This document shows, piece after piece, positions 31,261 to 45,022 of a stretch of DNA of 64,000 bases. A program made the translations under genes and the position numbers. The notes under the pieces were generated by a model that did no database searches, had not been told where the DNA came from, and was given only the letters and a program-made list of their open reading frames with translations. Position 1 is the stretch's first letter; each line of letters starts with the position of its first letter. This DNA comes from Bartonella fuyuanensis (GTDB lineage: Bacteria; Pseudomonadota; Alphaproteobacteria; Rhizobiales; Rhizobiaceae), in contig NZ_JACIFE010000005.1 in the NCBI RefSeq assembly GCF_014197255.1, positions 1 through 64,000 on the forward strand, in the 5' to 3' direction.

Positions 31261-31306
31261 TAATATATTGACTTATATTTAAGAAATATTTTCTTTTTAT
31301 AACACA

Positions 31307-31717
31307 TTAAAGAAAATGATTTTTCAATACATGAATCAATGGTTTATCAGCATCAGGCATGGAGTATTTATTAAGATCATTAATAAAAACCCATTCTAAA
31401 GCTTGGCCCTCTCGCCCTTGTGCAACGCCTTCATAATGGTTACAAAGATACAATGGCATTAAAAGATGAAATGTTTTATAGCTATGACTTGCAAATGTTA
31501 AAGGTAATAAATTATTTGGTTGAATATAAATACCAAGCTCTTCCTCTAGTTCACGAATCAACGATACTTCTGGAGTCTCGCCTAGCTCAACCTTTCCACC
31601 AGGAAACTCCCACAAACCAGCCAGTGATTTTCCTTCAGGGCGCTTGGTAAGTAAAACACGATTATTTTGATCTAATAACGCACATGCAACAACAAGAAGT
31701 ATGGAATTTTTTACCAT
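31307..31717 (-). CDS. mutT: NUDIX hydrolase, MutT type (8-oxo-dGTP diphosphatase)
   Basis: Sanitises oxidised guanine nucleotides. The Nudix box is complete: GGKVELGETPEVSLIRELEEELGI gives the G-x5-E-x7-REUxEExGU pattern (residues about 38-60). Length from ATG 31717 is 136 aa. The start is set by GGAG seven bases upstream; the frame is open 16 codons further but without a ribosome binding site. It sits just downstream of argJ on the same strand, an arrangement frequent in Rhizobiales. Confidence 0.9.
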   Translation of the reverse strand: MVKNSILLVVACALLDQNNRVLLTKRPEGKSLAGLWEFPGGKVELGETPEVSLIRELEEELGIYIQPNNLLPLTFASHSYKTFHLLMPLYLCNHYEGVAQGREGQALEWVFINDLNKYSMPDADKPLIHVLKNHFL

Positions 31718-31845
31718 ATCACTCTCCAATAGAGAATCATTAAGACAACTGTCTTTTCTATACATAGCCCCCTGCTCCTAAAAGAACTTATACACCTTAT
31801 TTTCACTGAAAAATAATAAGCTGTTAAATATAGAAGGCGCATCCA

Positions 31846-33078
31846 TTAACTTCTGTAATCACTATTGATCATAACGTATTCTTTTGTTAAATCGCAAGAC
31901 CAAACTGTCGCCATGCCATTACCCAAACCAATATCAACACGAATTGTGATGTGTTTACCTCGCATATAAGCACCTATTGCCTCTTCACAATACTCAGGAT
32001 CTCGTTCACCATTCACTGCCACACGATACTGCCCAAACCAAATCATCAACAAATCACGATCAACTTCAACACCAGCCTTTCCAATTGCCATAACGACTCT
32101 CCCCCAATTTGCATCTTCACCGGCAATAGCTGTTTTTACAAGTGGTGAATTCGCAATTGACAAAGCAATAGTTTTTGCTGCATCATTTGTCATAGCACCA
32201 ATTACCTTAACCTCAATTAAATGGCGAGCACCTTCACCATCACAGACAATTTGTAATGCGAGCTCGTGCAAAAGTGCACTCAAGTGTTTTGAGAATATTT
32301 TATAACGCGGATCTGCTTTGCATGTAAGGCAAGGAAATCTTTCTTTTCCTGTTGCAAACATCATGAGTGTATCTGATGTTGAGGTATCGCTATCAACAGT
32401 AATTGAATTGAAAGAACTCTGAACTGCCTCTGATAACATGGATTGCAATATAGTCGAAGAAATTCCCGCATCACTTACAACAAAAGAGAGCATTGTTGCC
32501 ATATCTGGTGCAATCATCCCAGAACCTTTTGCAATCCCATTAATGGTAATAATCTCTCCCCCACAATCAAAAGTGCACGTTGCAAGTTTTGGAAATGTAT
32601 CAGTTGTCATGATAGCTTTTGCAGCTTCTAACCAATTTCCTTCTTTTGCTATCTCCGCCATACTTGGCAAAAGATTTACAATACTCGATGCATCCATTGG
32701 TTCACCAATAACACCTGTAGAAGCTATAAAAATTTCATTTTTTCTGACCTTTAAAGTATTCGCAGCTGCACATATGATTTCATTTGTTGTGTACTTTCCT
32801 TTATTTCCTGTAAAAGCATTTGCATTTCCAGAATTCACCACAACACCCCTCGCAACCCCATGAGGAAGCGATGCACGGCAATGCTCTACAGGAGAAGATG
32901 GACATTTTGAACGTGTAAAAACACCTGCCACACTCACAGGCTTATCGAATATAATAAAAAGAAGATCTGTACGATCTTTATATTTTATCCCTGCTTCGGC
33001 TGTTGCTATCCGTACACCAGGTAATGGAGAAAGCTCCTGGACCTTTTGGGGCGATAAAGGAGATATTTTCAAAACCAC
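31846..33078 (-). CDS. argJ: Glutamate N-acetyltransferase / amino-acid acetyltransferase
   Basis: ArgJ recycles the acetyl group in arginine synthesis (ornithine acetyltransferase), and may also make N-acetylglutamate. The autocleavage site is present as [16 protein letters not shown], with the new N-terminal threonine in ATML. Other conserved parts are [10 protein letters not shown] and [12 protein letters not shown]. Length is 410 aa with a GTG start at 33078. No other arginine genes are in the window. Confidence 0.95.
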   Translation of the reverse strand: MVLKISPLSPQKVQELSPLPGVRIATAEAGIKYKDRTDLLFIIFDKPVSVAGVFTRSKCPSSPVEHCRASLPHGVARGVVVNSGNANAFTGNKGKYTTNEIICAAANTLKVRKNEIFIASTGVIGEPMDASSIVNLLPSMAEIAKEGNWLEAAKAIMTTDTFPKLATCTFDCGGEIITINGIAKGSGMIAPDMATMLSFVVSDAGISSTILQSMLSEAVQSSFNSITVDSDTSTSDTLMMFATGKERFPCLTCKADPRYKIFSKHLSALLHELALQIVCDGEGARHLIEVKVIGAMTNDAAKTIALSIANSPLVKTAIAGEDANWGRVVMAIGKAGVEVDRDLLMIWFGQYRVAVNGERDPEYCEEAIGAYMRGKHITIRVDIGLGNGMATVWSCDLTKEYVMINSDYRS

Positions 33079-33210
33079 AATATGCTTTCTATAAAAATAA
33101 ATAAAATGATTGCAGATCCATAACCTCTCCTAAAAAACTGCTAAGCTTTTTGAACAAAACTAACCTAGAGAATTATCTATTAAAGAGGCTATCTACTTAT
33201 TTTTTTCTAG

Positions 33211-34164
33211 CTATTCTGTATCTTCTTCATCAGAAGTCTCATCAGGAAGAAGCATCCCATTTTGATGAAGAGATTCCATGATTTTTGTAACATTAGGATC
33301 AGGATATTTCACATCTAGCTTGCTACGCAAATCAACAATCAATTTTTGATAGCGCTTTTTTATCAGCTGCGTGCGCAACATCTCTTTAACATCATCAAAT
33401 GCAGGAGGTTGTTTCAAACGACGATCTTCTAATTTGATAATATGCCAACCGAAAGGACTTTCAACAGGTTGTTTAGTGTATTCGCCCACTTTCAAACCAA
33501 ATACAGCATCTTCAAAAGGCTTGACCATTTGACCATGGCTAAAATAACCAAGATCTCCCCCAACAGCAGCAGAACCATCTGTTGAACTTTTCTTTGCAAT
33601 CTCTTCAAAATTTTCTCCTTTATTCAAATGCTTAATGATAGTTTCTGCTTCTTTTCTTGTTTTAACCAAAATATGGCGTGCTTTAACTTCATCCTCTTTA
33701 GGTAAAGCCGCAACTTCTTGCTTATAAAGGGTTTCCAAATCAGTATCCGATATTTGGTCAACAATTGTCTGTTTAAAATAAATCTGTTGAAGGACATTGT
33801 CACGCATGACTGCCATACGTTTATCGTAAGCTTCTGTTTTATCAATGCCCTTGCTTCTGGCTTCTTTTGCAAGTGCTTGCATATCTAAATAAGCTTTTAA
33901 GACCATAATACGGCGTTGTTCATCAGGAAAACGTGTTAAATTAGGATTTATTTCAAGTGCTAAATCATCTAATTGGCCTGCTGTAATATCTTTCCCATCA
34001 ATAACTGCCATAACATGAGAAGGAGAAACTGCTTTTTCAGAAGCTTTCTCCAAGATCTTTAAATCATTCGACGATGAATTCAAACCCTCTTGAGCTTTCA
34101 CCCCTAAACTTGTACTTGCCAATAAAGTTGATGCTAAAAACAGCGTGATAAATTTGAATTTCAT
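33211..34164 (-). CDS. Periplasmic parvulin-type peptidyl-prolyl isomerase
   Basis: A 317-aa exported foldase. The signal peptide runs to about residue 25 (cleavage after VKA). A SurA_N/PrsA-like helical region follows and the parvulin PPIase domain lies near residues 160-255 (KARHILVKTRKEAE, GGDLGYFSHGQMVKPFEDAV, FGWHIIKLED). The C-terminus is acidic. It is divergent from secA, so secretion and folding functions are neighbours. Family members help outer-membrane protein folding. Confidence 0.9.
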   Translation of the reverse strand: MKFKFITLFLASTLLASTSLGVKAQEGLNSSSNDLKILEKASEKAVSPSHVMAVIDGKDITAGQLDDLALEINPNLTRFPDEQRRIMVLKAYLDMQALAKEARSKGIDKTEAYDKRMAVMRDNVLQQIYFKQTIVDQISDTDLETLYKQEVAALPKEDEVKARHILVKTRKEAETIIKHLNKGENFEEIAKKSSTDGSAAVGGDLGYFSHGQMVKPFEDAVFGLKVGEYTKQPVESPFGWHIIKLEDRRLKQPPAFDDVKEMLRTQLIKKRYQKLIVDLRSKLDVKYPDPNVTKIMESLHQNGMLLPDETSDEEDTE

Positions 34165-34576
34165 AAATATACTCCTCTAAAAATGAAGGCAGGTTCAAGA
34201 TTCCAATTTTCTTTACCATAACACTTTAAACATAGAGAAATAAATTAGTAATTTATTTTACATCCTTTTATCCCAATGTCTCTAACCCTATCTAATAGAA
34301 GAAAAACATGATAATAGAGAAAAATGGTATATTGTATCTTAAATTACTTTGTATTGTATCAATTAAACAGTATTACTAAAGTTGACATAGCACACGTAGC
34401 CTCTTATCTCTATTTTACAATTAAAGTGGGAAATTGCACACTAGCAGGTATAATGGTACTATCTGCATTTCATGATATCTATAATGATATCAAAAAACTT
34501 AATGAAAATGTGAAGCATGGGGAGAACATATGAATTACCCAACAAGAGTAACAACAATTAAAAGAAAGGACCAGAG
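34165..34576. other. Divergent intergenic region ppiC-secA
   Basis: 412 bp of AT-rich DNA between divergent genes. A 69-codon frame at 34324-34533 has no clear ribosome binding site or similarity and I do not support it as a gene. AAAGGA precedes the secA ATG. Confidence 0.5.
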
Positions 34577-37294
34577 ATGGTCGGGTTAAGTGTTTTTGCA
34601 CGTAGATTTTTTGGTTCAGCTCATGAGCGACGTCTCAAAGCACTCCGCCAAAAAGTTGCACAAATTAATGCTTTGGAAGAACAATTCGTAAAATTAAGTG
34701 ATGAGCAGCTTTGCAAAAAAACGGATAGCTTTCGTAAACGTCTTAGTGAAGGTGAAAGTGTTGATTTACTCTTACCAGAAGCTTTTGCAACTGTTCGTGA
34801 AGCAGCAAAACGTGTTTATGGCATGCGCCCTTTTGACGTACAACTTATTGGTGGAATGGTCCTTCACGACTGCGGCATAGCTGAAATGCGTACTGGTGAA
34901 GGTAAAACATTAATGGCAACTCTCCCGATTTATCTCAACGCATTGGAAGGTAAAGGTGTTCATGTTGTGACAGTAAACGATTATCTCGCCAGTCGTGATG
35001 CTGAAACGATGGGAAAAATGTTTAGTTTTCTGGGTCTTACAACGGGTGTCATCCTTCATGATCTTGATAACGATGCCCGCCGAGAGGCCTATGCATGTGA
35101 CATCACCTATGCCACAAATAATGAACTAGGTTTTGATTATTTGCGTGATAATATGGCCTTTGATCACAGTCAAATGGTCCAACGTGGACATCATTATGCA
35201 ATTGTTGATGAAGTGGATTCGATTCTCATTGATGAAGCTCGCACACCCCTTATTATTTCTGGTCCTATAGAAGATCGTACGGACTTCTATAACCTTATTG
35301 ACACATTTATTCCTGCCTTAACTCCAGAAGACTATGAAATAGACGAAAAGCAAAAAACAACGACCTTTACTGAAGTGGGTACTGAAAAAATTGAAAAAAT
35401 GCTCGAACAAGCTGGACATCTTAAAGGTGAAAGTCTTTATGACATAGAAAATATCGCTATCGTTCATCATGTTAATAATGCTTTAAAAGCCCATAAGCTG
35501 TTTGTTCGCGACAAGGATTACATTATTCGCAATAATGAAATCGTTATTATTGACGAATTCACGGGACGAATGATGCCTGGGCGACGTTATTCTGAAGGAC
35601 TCCATCAAGCATTAGAAGCCAAAGAGCATGTGACTATTCAGCCAGAAAATCAGACACTTTCTTCTATCACTTTCCAAAATTACTTCCGTATGTATAGAAA
35701 ATTATCTGGAATGACTGGAACTGCAACAACAGAAGCAGAAGAATTCAGAAATATTTATGGTCTTGACGTTATCGAAGTCCCTACAAATTTACCAATACAA
35801 CGTATTGACGAAGATGATGAAATTTATCGAACAGCAGAAGAGAAATATCGAGCAATTGTGCGTGATATCCGTCAAGCATACGAAAAAAAACAGCCTATTC
35901 TTGTTGGAACAACCTCTATTGAAAAGTCAGAACAATTGGCAGAGCGTTTGCGAAAAGAGGGCATTCGCGATTTTAGAATCTTAAATGCTCGCTATCACGA
36001 GCAAGAGGCTTACATCATTGCGCAAGCAGGAGTTCCTGGAGCTCTTACCATCGCAACCAACATGGCGGGACGCGGTACAGATATACAGCTTGGTGGTAAT
36101 GTTGAAATGCGTATCCGACAAGAATTACAAGATATCCCCGAAAGTCCAGAGCGGACAACTCGAATTGAAGAAATCAAAAAAGATGTCAAGCAGCTTAAAG
36201 AAAAAGCTCTAGCGGCTGGGGGACTCTACGTTATCGCTACTGAACGTCATGAAAGCCGTCGTATTGATAACCAACTTCGTGGACGTTCTGGCCGCCAAGG
36301 TGATCCAGGTCGCTCAAAATTCTTTCTCTCTCTGCAAGATGATCTTATGCGTATCTTCGGCTCTAACCGTATGGACGGTGTGCTGCAAAAACTTGGATTG
36401 AAAGAAAATGAAGCTATTATCCATCCATGGATTAATAAGGCCCTTGAAAAAGCACAAAAAAAGGTCGAAGCACGAAATTTTGAAATCCGTAAAAATTTGT
36501 TAAAATATGATGATGTCATGAACGATCAGCGCAAGGTTATTTTTGAACAGCGAATGGAGATCATGAATACAGATAATTTAACAGAAATGGTCCTTGAAAT
36601 ACGCAATGAAGTCGTGGAAGATCTCGTAGAAACTTACATCCCAGCTGGGACATATTCTGAAAAGTGGGATGTAAAAGCTCTCGAAGAAGAACTTCAACAA
36701 CTCTTTAATCTCGAGCTTCCAGTGGGAGAATGGGCAAAAGAAGATGGAATTGCCGAGGAGCAAATTTTAGAGCGTATATCAGAAGCTGTTACAAAACTTG
36801 AAAATGAGCGTACTGAGCGCTACTCACCAGAAGTAATGGCTTATTTTCATAAAGCAGTATTACTTGAAACTATTGACACGTTATGGCGTGAACATTTGGT
36901 AAGTTTAGACCATTTGCGCTCTGTTGTTGGTTTTCGTGGTTATGCACAGCGGGACCCACTTAATGAGTATAAGACAGAATCTTTTGAACTCTTTCAAAGT
37001 ATGTTGAAAAATTTGCGCAGAATTGTCACTTCTAAGCTTATGCGCTTTGAAATTATTCAACAAACTACAGAACCAACCATGCCTGAAAAAACTGGTGCTG
37101 ATTCTCCTGTCTTTAATGACCAAAATCAAAAAAATTCTCCCACCTTATGGTCACGACCTCAAGAAAATAGGTTTGTTAATCCTCAAAACCGTAACCCCAA
37201 CGATGTAGCCACATGGGGAAAAGTTGGACGGAATGAGCGTTGTCCTTGTGGTTCAGAGAAAAAATACAAACACTGTCATGGAGCCTTTGTTTGA
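34577..37294 (+). CDS. secA: Protein translocase subunit SecA
   Basis: SecA is the ATPase motor of the Sec pathway. Walker A is MRTGEGKT (near residue 105), [15 protein letters not shown] is the DEAD-box-like part, and [21 protein letters not shown] are further helicase motifs. The C-terminal zinc site [14 protein letters not shown] binds SecB and lipid. Length is 905 aa. It is followed 10 bases later by the fur-family gene. Confidence 0.97.
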   Translation: MVGLSVFARRFFGSAHERRLKALRQKVAQINALEEQFVKLSDEQLCKKTDSFRKRLSEGESVDLLLPEAFATVREAAKRVYGMRPFDVQLIGGMVLHDCGIAEMRTGEGKTLMATLPIYLNALEGKGVHVVTVNDYLASRDAETMGKMFSFLGLTTGVILHDLDNDARREAYACDITYATNNELGFDYLRDNMAFDHSQMVQRGHHYAIVDEVDSILIDEARTPLIISGPIEDRTDFYNLIDTFIPALTPEDYEIDEKQKTTTFTEVGTEKIEKMLEQAGHLKGESLYDIENIAIVHHVNNALKAHKLFVRDKDYIIRNNEIVIIDEFTGRMMPGRRYSEGLHQALEAKEHVTIQPENQTLSSITFQNYFRMYRKLSGMTGTATTEAEEFRNIYGLDVIEVPTNLPIQRIDEDDEIYRTAEEKYRAIVRDIRQAYEKKQPILVGTTSIEKSEQLAERLRKEGIRDFRILNARYHEQEAYIIAQAGVPGALTIATNMAGRGTDIQLGGNVEMRIRQELQDIPESPERTTRIEEIKKDVKQLKEKALAAGGLYVIATERHESRRIDNQLRGRSGRQGDPGRSKFFLSLQDDLMRIFGSNRMDGVLQKLGLKENEAIIHPWINKALEKAQKKVEARNFEIRKNLLKYDDVMNDQRKVIFEQRMEIMNTDNLTEMVLEIRNEVVEDLVETYIPAGTYSEKWDVKALEEELQQLFNLELPVGEWAKEDGIAEEQILERISEAVTKLENERTERYSPEVMAYFHKAVLLETIDTLWREHLVSLDHLRSVVGFRGYAQRDPLNEYKTESFELFQSMLKNLRRIVTSKLMRFEIIQQTTEPTMPEKTGADSPVFNDQNQKNSPTLWSRPQENRFVNPQNRNPNDVATWGKVGRNERCPCGSEKKYKHCHGAFV

Positions 37295-37304
37295 AAAGCA
37301 AACA

Positions 37305-37724
37305 ATGAAGATGAAGAAAAAGCGAAACTATGAGCAAGAATTGCGCACAGCTGGTTTAAGGGTAACACGCCAACGACGTGTTATTCTTGATATCTTGACC
37401 GATACGAATGACCATCCCAATGCATTTGAAATTTTTCAGCGTGCAAACAAAATAGATTCGAGCATTTCACTCTCAACGGTTTATAGAACCATGAAAACAT
37501 TAGAAGGAAGTGGAACAATTCATCGACATACCTTTAGTGGTGGTCCATCTCGTTTTGAACAAGCAGATGGACAACATCATGATCATCTCATTGATATAGA
37601 AACAGGACAAGTTATTGAGTTTCATTCCGATGTTATTGAAAGACTGCAAAAGGAAATTGCAAAATCTCTTGGCTATGAAATTATTCATCATCGCCTTGAA
37701 CTTTATGGAAAAAAAAAATCTTAG
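37305..37724 (+). CDS. fur: Fur/Mur-family metalloregulator
   Basis: A 139-aa Fur-fold repressor. The winged-helix part shows [14 protein letters not shown] and [16 protein letters not shown]. The metal-binding segment [19 protein letters not shown] keeps the His cluster, but no CxxC pairs are present, as in rhizobial Fur/Mur proteins, which sense manganese or iron. It is neither an obvious Irr nor a Zur by eye. The frame is open well into secA; ATG 37305 right after the secA stop is the natural start. Which metal it senses cannot be decided here. Confidence 0.87.
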   Translation: MKMKKKRNYEQELRTAGLRVTRQRRVILDILTDTNDHPNAFEIFQRANKIDSSISLSTVYRTMKTLEGSGTIHRHTFSGGPSRFEQADGQHHDHLIDIETGQVIEFHSDVIERLQKEIAKSLGYEIIHHRLELYGKKKS

Positions 37725-37732
37725 AGAAACAA

Positions 37733-37750
37733 TCATGTATCATTACATGA
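37733..37750. promoter_or_regulatory. 7-bp hairpin after fur
   Basis: TCATGTA and TACATGA form a perfect 7-bp stem with a 4-nt loop eight bases after the fur stop. There is no T-run, so it would be a poor intrinsic terminator; it may be a stabilising 3' structure or chance. Confidence 0.3.
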
Positions 37751-37947
37751 AATAGCTTATGCAAATCGGATTTTATAAAAATTTACCTTAAAAATACAAT
37801 AGTTTTCATTGGCAAAAAAGTTTTTCTGTTTTATTACCCCTTTTTGTATGATGTTATACGATAATCCATTGTCCGTGTTATAATAAAAAATCGTTGTAAC
37901 GAGATATTATAAAAAATTGTATTATGAAAAATTAGGCCGATATTATC

Positions 37948-39017
37948 ATGGTTCCTTTGCCACAAGATCGTATGAGACAGCTTGAAAAGCGCTTTGAAAT
38001 AATTGAAAGTCAAATGACAACCAATCCAAATGCTGAAACATACATCAAATTAGCTTCTGAATATGCAGAACTACAACCAGTTATCGCCTCTATACGAGCA
38101 TTAAATGCTCTTTACAAAGAAATTACAGAATTAGAAACGATTATCAACGATAAACAAACCGATATAGAGATGCGTAACCTTGCTCAAGAAGAGCTGCCAT
38201 CGTTATATAAAAAAGTAGAACAACTTGAAAATGAACTTCAAATTCTGCTTTTGCCTAAAGATGTTGCTGATGAAAAAAGCGCTATTGTTGAAATTCGAGC
38301 AGGAACAGGTGGGTCAGAAGCAGCGCTTTTTTCCGGTGATCTTTTTCGCATGTACGAACGTTATGCCCATGCTCATAATTGGAAAGTAGAAGTTATTTCA
38401 CTCAGTGAAGGAGAAGTTGGTGGATATAAAGAGATTATTGCTACTATTTCAGGAAAAGGTGTCTTTTCTAAATTGAAATATGAATCAGGTGTCCATCGTG
38501 TGCAACGTATCCCTGAAACAGAGACCTGTGGACGTATCCATACATCTGCTGCTACTGTTGCAGTACTTCCAGAAGCCCAAGAAATTGATATAGATATTCG
38601 CCCTGAAGATATTCGTATTGATACAATGCGCGCATCTGGAGCAGGAGGGCAGCATGTTAATACAACGGATTCAGCAGTCCGTATTACGCATATTCCAACA
38701 GGAATTATGGTCGTCCAAGCAGAAAAATCACAGCATCAAAATCGAGCGCGAGCACTTCAAATTTTACGGGCACGTTTGTTCGATATCGAACGACAAAAAG
38801 CGGAAAGTGAACGTTCAGCTTCCCGTAAAAATCAAGTTGGTTCTGGTGATCGTTCAGAACGTATTCGTACTTATAATTTTCCACAAGGACGTGTTACGGA
38901 TCACCGTATTAATCTCACCCTGTATAAGCTTGATCGCATTTTGGAAGGAGATCTTGAAGAGCTTATTCACGCACTTATATCAGATCGCCAAACAACACTC
39001 TTGATGGAAATGGATAA

Positions 39018-39021
<4 letters not shown>
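37948..39021 (+). CDS. prfA: Peptide chain release factor 1
   Basis: RF1 reads UAA and UAG. The GGQ motif ([15 protein letters not shown]) is near residue 230, and the codon-recognition region with [10 protein letters not shown] precedes it. Length is 357 aa. The prmC start overlaps its last codons, so the factor and its methylase are coupled. Confidence 0.97.
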
Positions 39022-42998
<3,977 letters not shown>

Positions 42999-43017
<19 letters not shown>

Positions 43018-43406
43018 AATCTTTCCAATCCCTTTTTTACACAAATAACATCTTCACTAGTTCCACGCAGCTCAAAACGATAAAGGCAAGGTATACAACA
43101 TTTTTCAGCAATAATTCTACTTGCTAAACTATAATAGCGACCAAAATTACGATTCCCACTGCCAATGACACCACAAATTAATTTGCGGTTCTCAGTTTCA
43201 TTAAGGAAATGGATAACGGCTTTCGGCACTGCCCCTCTTCCTTCACCATCTGCATATGTAGGAACGACCAATACATAAGGCTCACTAACCAATACAGAGG
43301 GATTTTTTTTATCAATTTTGAAGAGTCGTTGATCAAGCTGCGAAACAAAATATTCTGTATTACCCGTTGCACTTGAATAATAAACAAGAATCCCCATTAA
43401 GCACAA
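42999..43406 (-). CDS. nrdI: NrdI flavodoxin-like protein
   Basis: NrdI is a flavodoxin-like partner that generates the oxidant used to assemble the manganese cofactor of NrdF. The N-terminal [16 protein letters not shown] is the phosphate-binding loop, and [14 protein letters not shown] is the isoalloxazine loop. Length is 135 aa. It overlaps nrdH by 10 bases and nrdE by up to 46. Confidence 0.95.
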
Positions 43407-43630
43407 AGACCACTAATCATATCTGGTCTAAAACCAGACCAATGATTCTCACCACAAACAACGACAGGAACCTGACGATACCCAAGAGATTGAACAAAAC
43501 TGTATGCTTGCTCATCACAGGAAATATCAACAACACGATAATGAATACCTTTTGCATCAAAAGCGCGGCGGGTAGCATCACACTGAACACAAAATGGTTT
43601 GCTATAAATAGTGATCGACATTTTCTTCAA
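43397..43630 (-). CDS. nrdH: Glutaredoxin-like protein NrdH
   Basis: NrdH is the thioredoxin-reductase-dependent electron donor to NrdEF. The redox motif is CVQC (PFCVQCDATRRAF), and the C-terminal GFRPDMI is typical of the family. Length is 77 aa. It is the first gene of nrdHIEF, and its long 5' region holds two micro-ORFs and a distant NrdR-like palindrome. Confidence 0.95.
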   Translation of the reverse strand: MKKMSITIYSKPFCVQCDATRRAFDAKGIHYRVVDISCDEQAYSFVQSLGYRQVPVVVCGENHWSGFRPDMISGLCA

Positions 43631-43687
43631 CTTTCACAATTCCAGACGATCAACCCTAAAAGGTCAATCTAATAATTTTATAAGTAC

Positions 43688-43732
43688 TTAAGAATAACAA
43701 ACAACAGAAATTGTACGCAGCTTCCTAAACAT
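43688..43732 (-). CDS. Micro-ORF in the nrdH leader (14 codons)
   Basis: ATG, 14 codons and TAA, encoding MFRKLRTISVVCYS. GAGGA lies eight bases before the ATG, a good ribosome binding site. It ends 57 bases before the nrdH start on the same strand. It could be a leader peptide whose translation affects nrdHIEF expression; no similarity is known to me. Chance occurrence is possible for something so short. Confidence 0.35.
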   Translation of the reverse strand: MFRKLRTISVVCYS

Positions 43733-43793
43733 AACAGAATTCCTCACCAAATAACTTAGAGAGTATGATGAGAATAAGCGATTATTCTACAAC

Positions 43794-43841
43794 TTAAATG
43801 GCAAAGCCCCCCAATATTATAAAACAACCTTTTGCTTGCAT
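43794..43841 (-). CDS. Micro-ORF in the nrdH leader (15 codons)
   Basis: ATG, 15 codons and TAA, encoding MQAKGCFIILGGFAI, hydrophobic at the end. GGAGGG lies seven bases upstream, one of the strongest ribosome binding sites in the window, which is the main reason to list it. It precedes the 14-codon micro-ORF by 61 bases on the same strand. Confidence 0.35.
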   Translation of the reverse strand: MQAKGCFIILGGFAI

Positions 43842-44082
43842 TACAATTCCCTCCTGCTGTCACGTTCTAAATCACTGTTTTTCAAGAGCTCTGTTTTACT
43901 CTTTTATGGAAAAAATCAATTACAAAAACGAAAGGAAATTCTTCCCAAAAAGAACCTTTAGCAAGGATAATGCTATACCCTTGGCTAACAAACTCTTTAT
44001 GATAACATTGGAAATAACCTAGACCCAAACGAAACACACTAACACCCTCTCTTGTGCTTATTTAGAATCACCAATCATTTTA

Positions 44083-44098
44083 ATACTATATATAGTAT
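44083..44098. promoter_or_regulatory. NrdR-box-like perfect palindrome
   Basis: ATACTATATATAGTAT is a 16-bp perfect palindrome. Its core ACTATATATAGT fits the published NrdR box form (aCwAtATaTwGt). It lies 453 bp upstream of nrdH and 166 bp upstream of znuC. NrdR boxes usually come in pairs near the promoter; I found only this one, so assignment to nrdHIEF is likely but not certain. Confidence 0.5.
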
Positions 44099-44185
44099 AT
44101 ACTCTCTCTCTTTCGTCAAGGAAAATTCAACCATTATTTTGAATTTTCCACGATCTTCCCACTAAAATATTTAGTATTCAAAATA

Positions 44186-44232
44186 TATGTAATAATATAA
44201 CATTTTATTGACAAATGTTATATTATTACATA
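44186..44232 (+). promoter_or_regulatory. Twin Zur-type boxes as a 20-bp perfect inverted repeat before znuC
   Basis: TATGTAATAATATAACATTT (44186-44205) is the exact reverse complement of 44213-44232, with spacer TATTGAC. Each arm is itself a near-palindrome of the ATGTTATA-TATAACAT kind used by alphaproteobacterial Zur. A TTGACA -35-like hexamer spans the spacer and right arm (44208-44213). It lies 32 bp before znuC. This is the expected place for zinc-dependent repression of znuCBA. Confidence 0.7.
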
Positions 44233-44263
44233 GTTTTTAAGGTAATGAGCGGAAATAGTACAA

Positions 44264-45019
44264 ATGATAGATCTGCACTTCAATAAGATAACATTGGGCT
44301 ATAGGGATAAAATAGCAATCAGAAGTTTTTCAGCAAAGTTAAAAGCTGGTTCATTAGTCGCAATAACAGGTAATAATGGTGCTGGAAAATCAACGCTGTT
44401 AAAAGCCATCGCCGGCTTGGTTAAACCCCTTAAAGGAAAAATTATGAAACCAAAAAAAAGTCGCGTTGCTTACCTTGCTCAACAATGTGATCTAGATCAA
44501 ACATTTCCAATTGATGTGAAAACGCTTGTAAAAACAGGACTGTGGTCTTTTTGTGGATTGTGGAAAAACCAGCGTCCTTATGATTCTAAGATTTGGAGTG
44601 CACTTGAAATGGTTGGGCTTACAGAACTCGCCACCTGTTCGCTTGAAACATTATCAGGTGGGCAATTGCAACGCGCTCTTTTTGCACGTATCATTGTCCA
44701 AGATGCCAATATTATTTTGCTTGACGAACCTTTCAATGGTGTCGATTGTAAAACCCAAAAAGACCTTCTTGTAATAATCACACACTGGCAACAACAAGGG
44801 CGCACAATTCTCACAGCACTCCACGATCTTCTCATCGTGCGAAATTTTTTTCCCCACATGATTCAAATTAATCAACAAAACGCTTTGTACGGACAAACAA
44901 CTCTGTTTTTAGACAATACCACTCACCACATTATGCCACCTTTCACATCCAATCCTTTGTGTCCTAACGCACAAAAGAACCACCTTCCCATCAATGACTC
45001 TCTCTTTCCTAGGTTATAA
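44264..45019 (+). CDS. znuC: Zinc ABC transporter ATP-binding protein ZnuC
   Basis: The ATPase of the high-affinity zinc importer. Walker A is GNNGAGKSTLLK, the signature is LSGGQLQRALFARI, and Walker B is ANIILLDEPFNGVD. Length is 251 aa. It is the first gene of znuCBA and the znuB start follows 3 bases after its stop. The N-terminus IDLHFNKITLGY is typical. Confidence 0.93.
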   Translation: MIDLHFNKITLGYRDKIAIRSFSAKLKAGSLVAITGNNGAGKSTLLKAIAGLVKPLKGKIMKPKKSRVAYLAQQCDLDQTFPIDVKTLVKTGLWSFCGLWKNQRPYDSKIWSALEMVGLTELATCSLETLSGGQLQRALFARIIVQDANIILLDEPFNGVDCKTQKDLLVIITHWQQQGRTILTALHDLLIVRNFFPHMIQINQQNALYGQTTLFLDNTTHHIMPPFTSNPLCPNAQKNHLPINDSLFPRL

Positions 45020-45022
45020 GAC

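Noticed and set aside
32438-32863. 141-codon open frame on the plus strand inside argJ
   Set aside because: It is fully antisense to a well-conserved gene, has no ribosome binding site and its residues mirror the codon structure of argJ.
34324-34533. 69-codon frame upstream of secA
   Set aside because: No clear ribosome binding site; AT-driven composition; no similarity seen.
43798-44022. 74-codon plus-strand frame in the nrdH-znuC gap
   Set aside because: Runs against the nrdH leader, lacks a ribosome binding site, and overlaps the better supported micro-ORF on the other strand.
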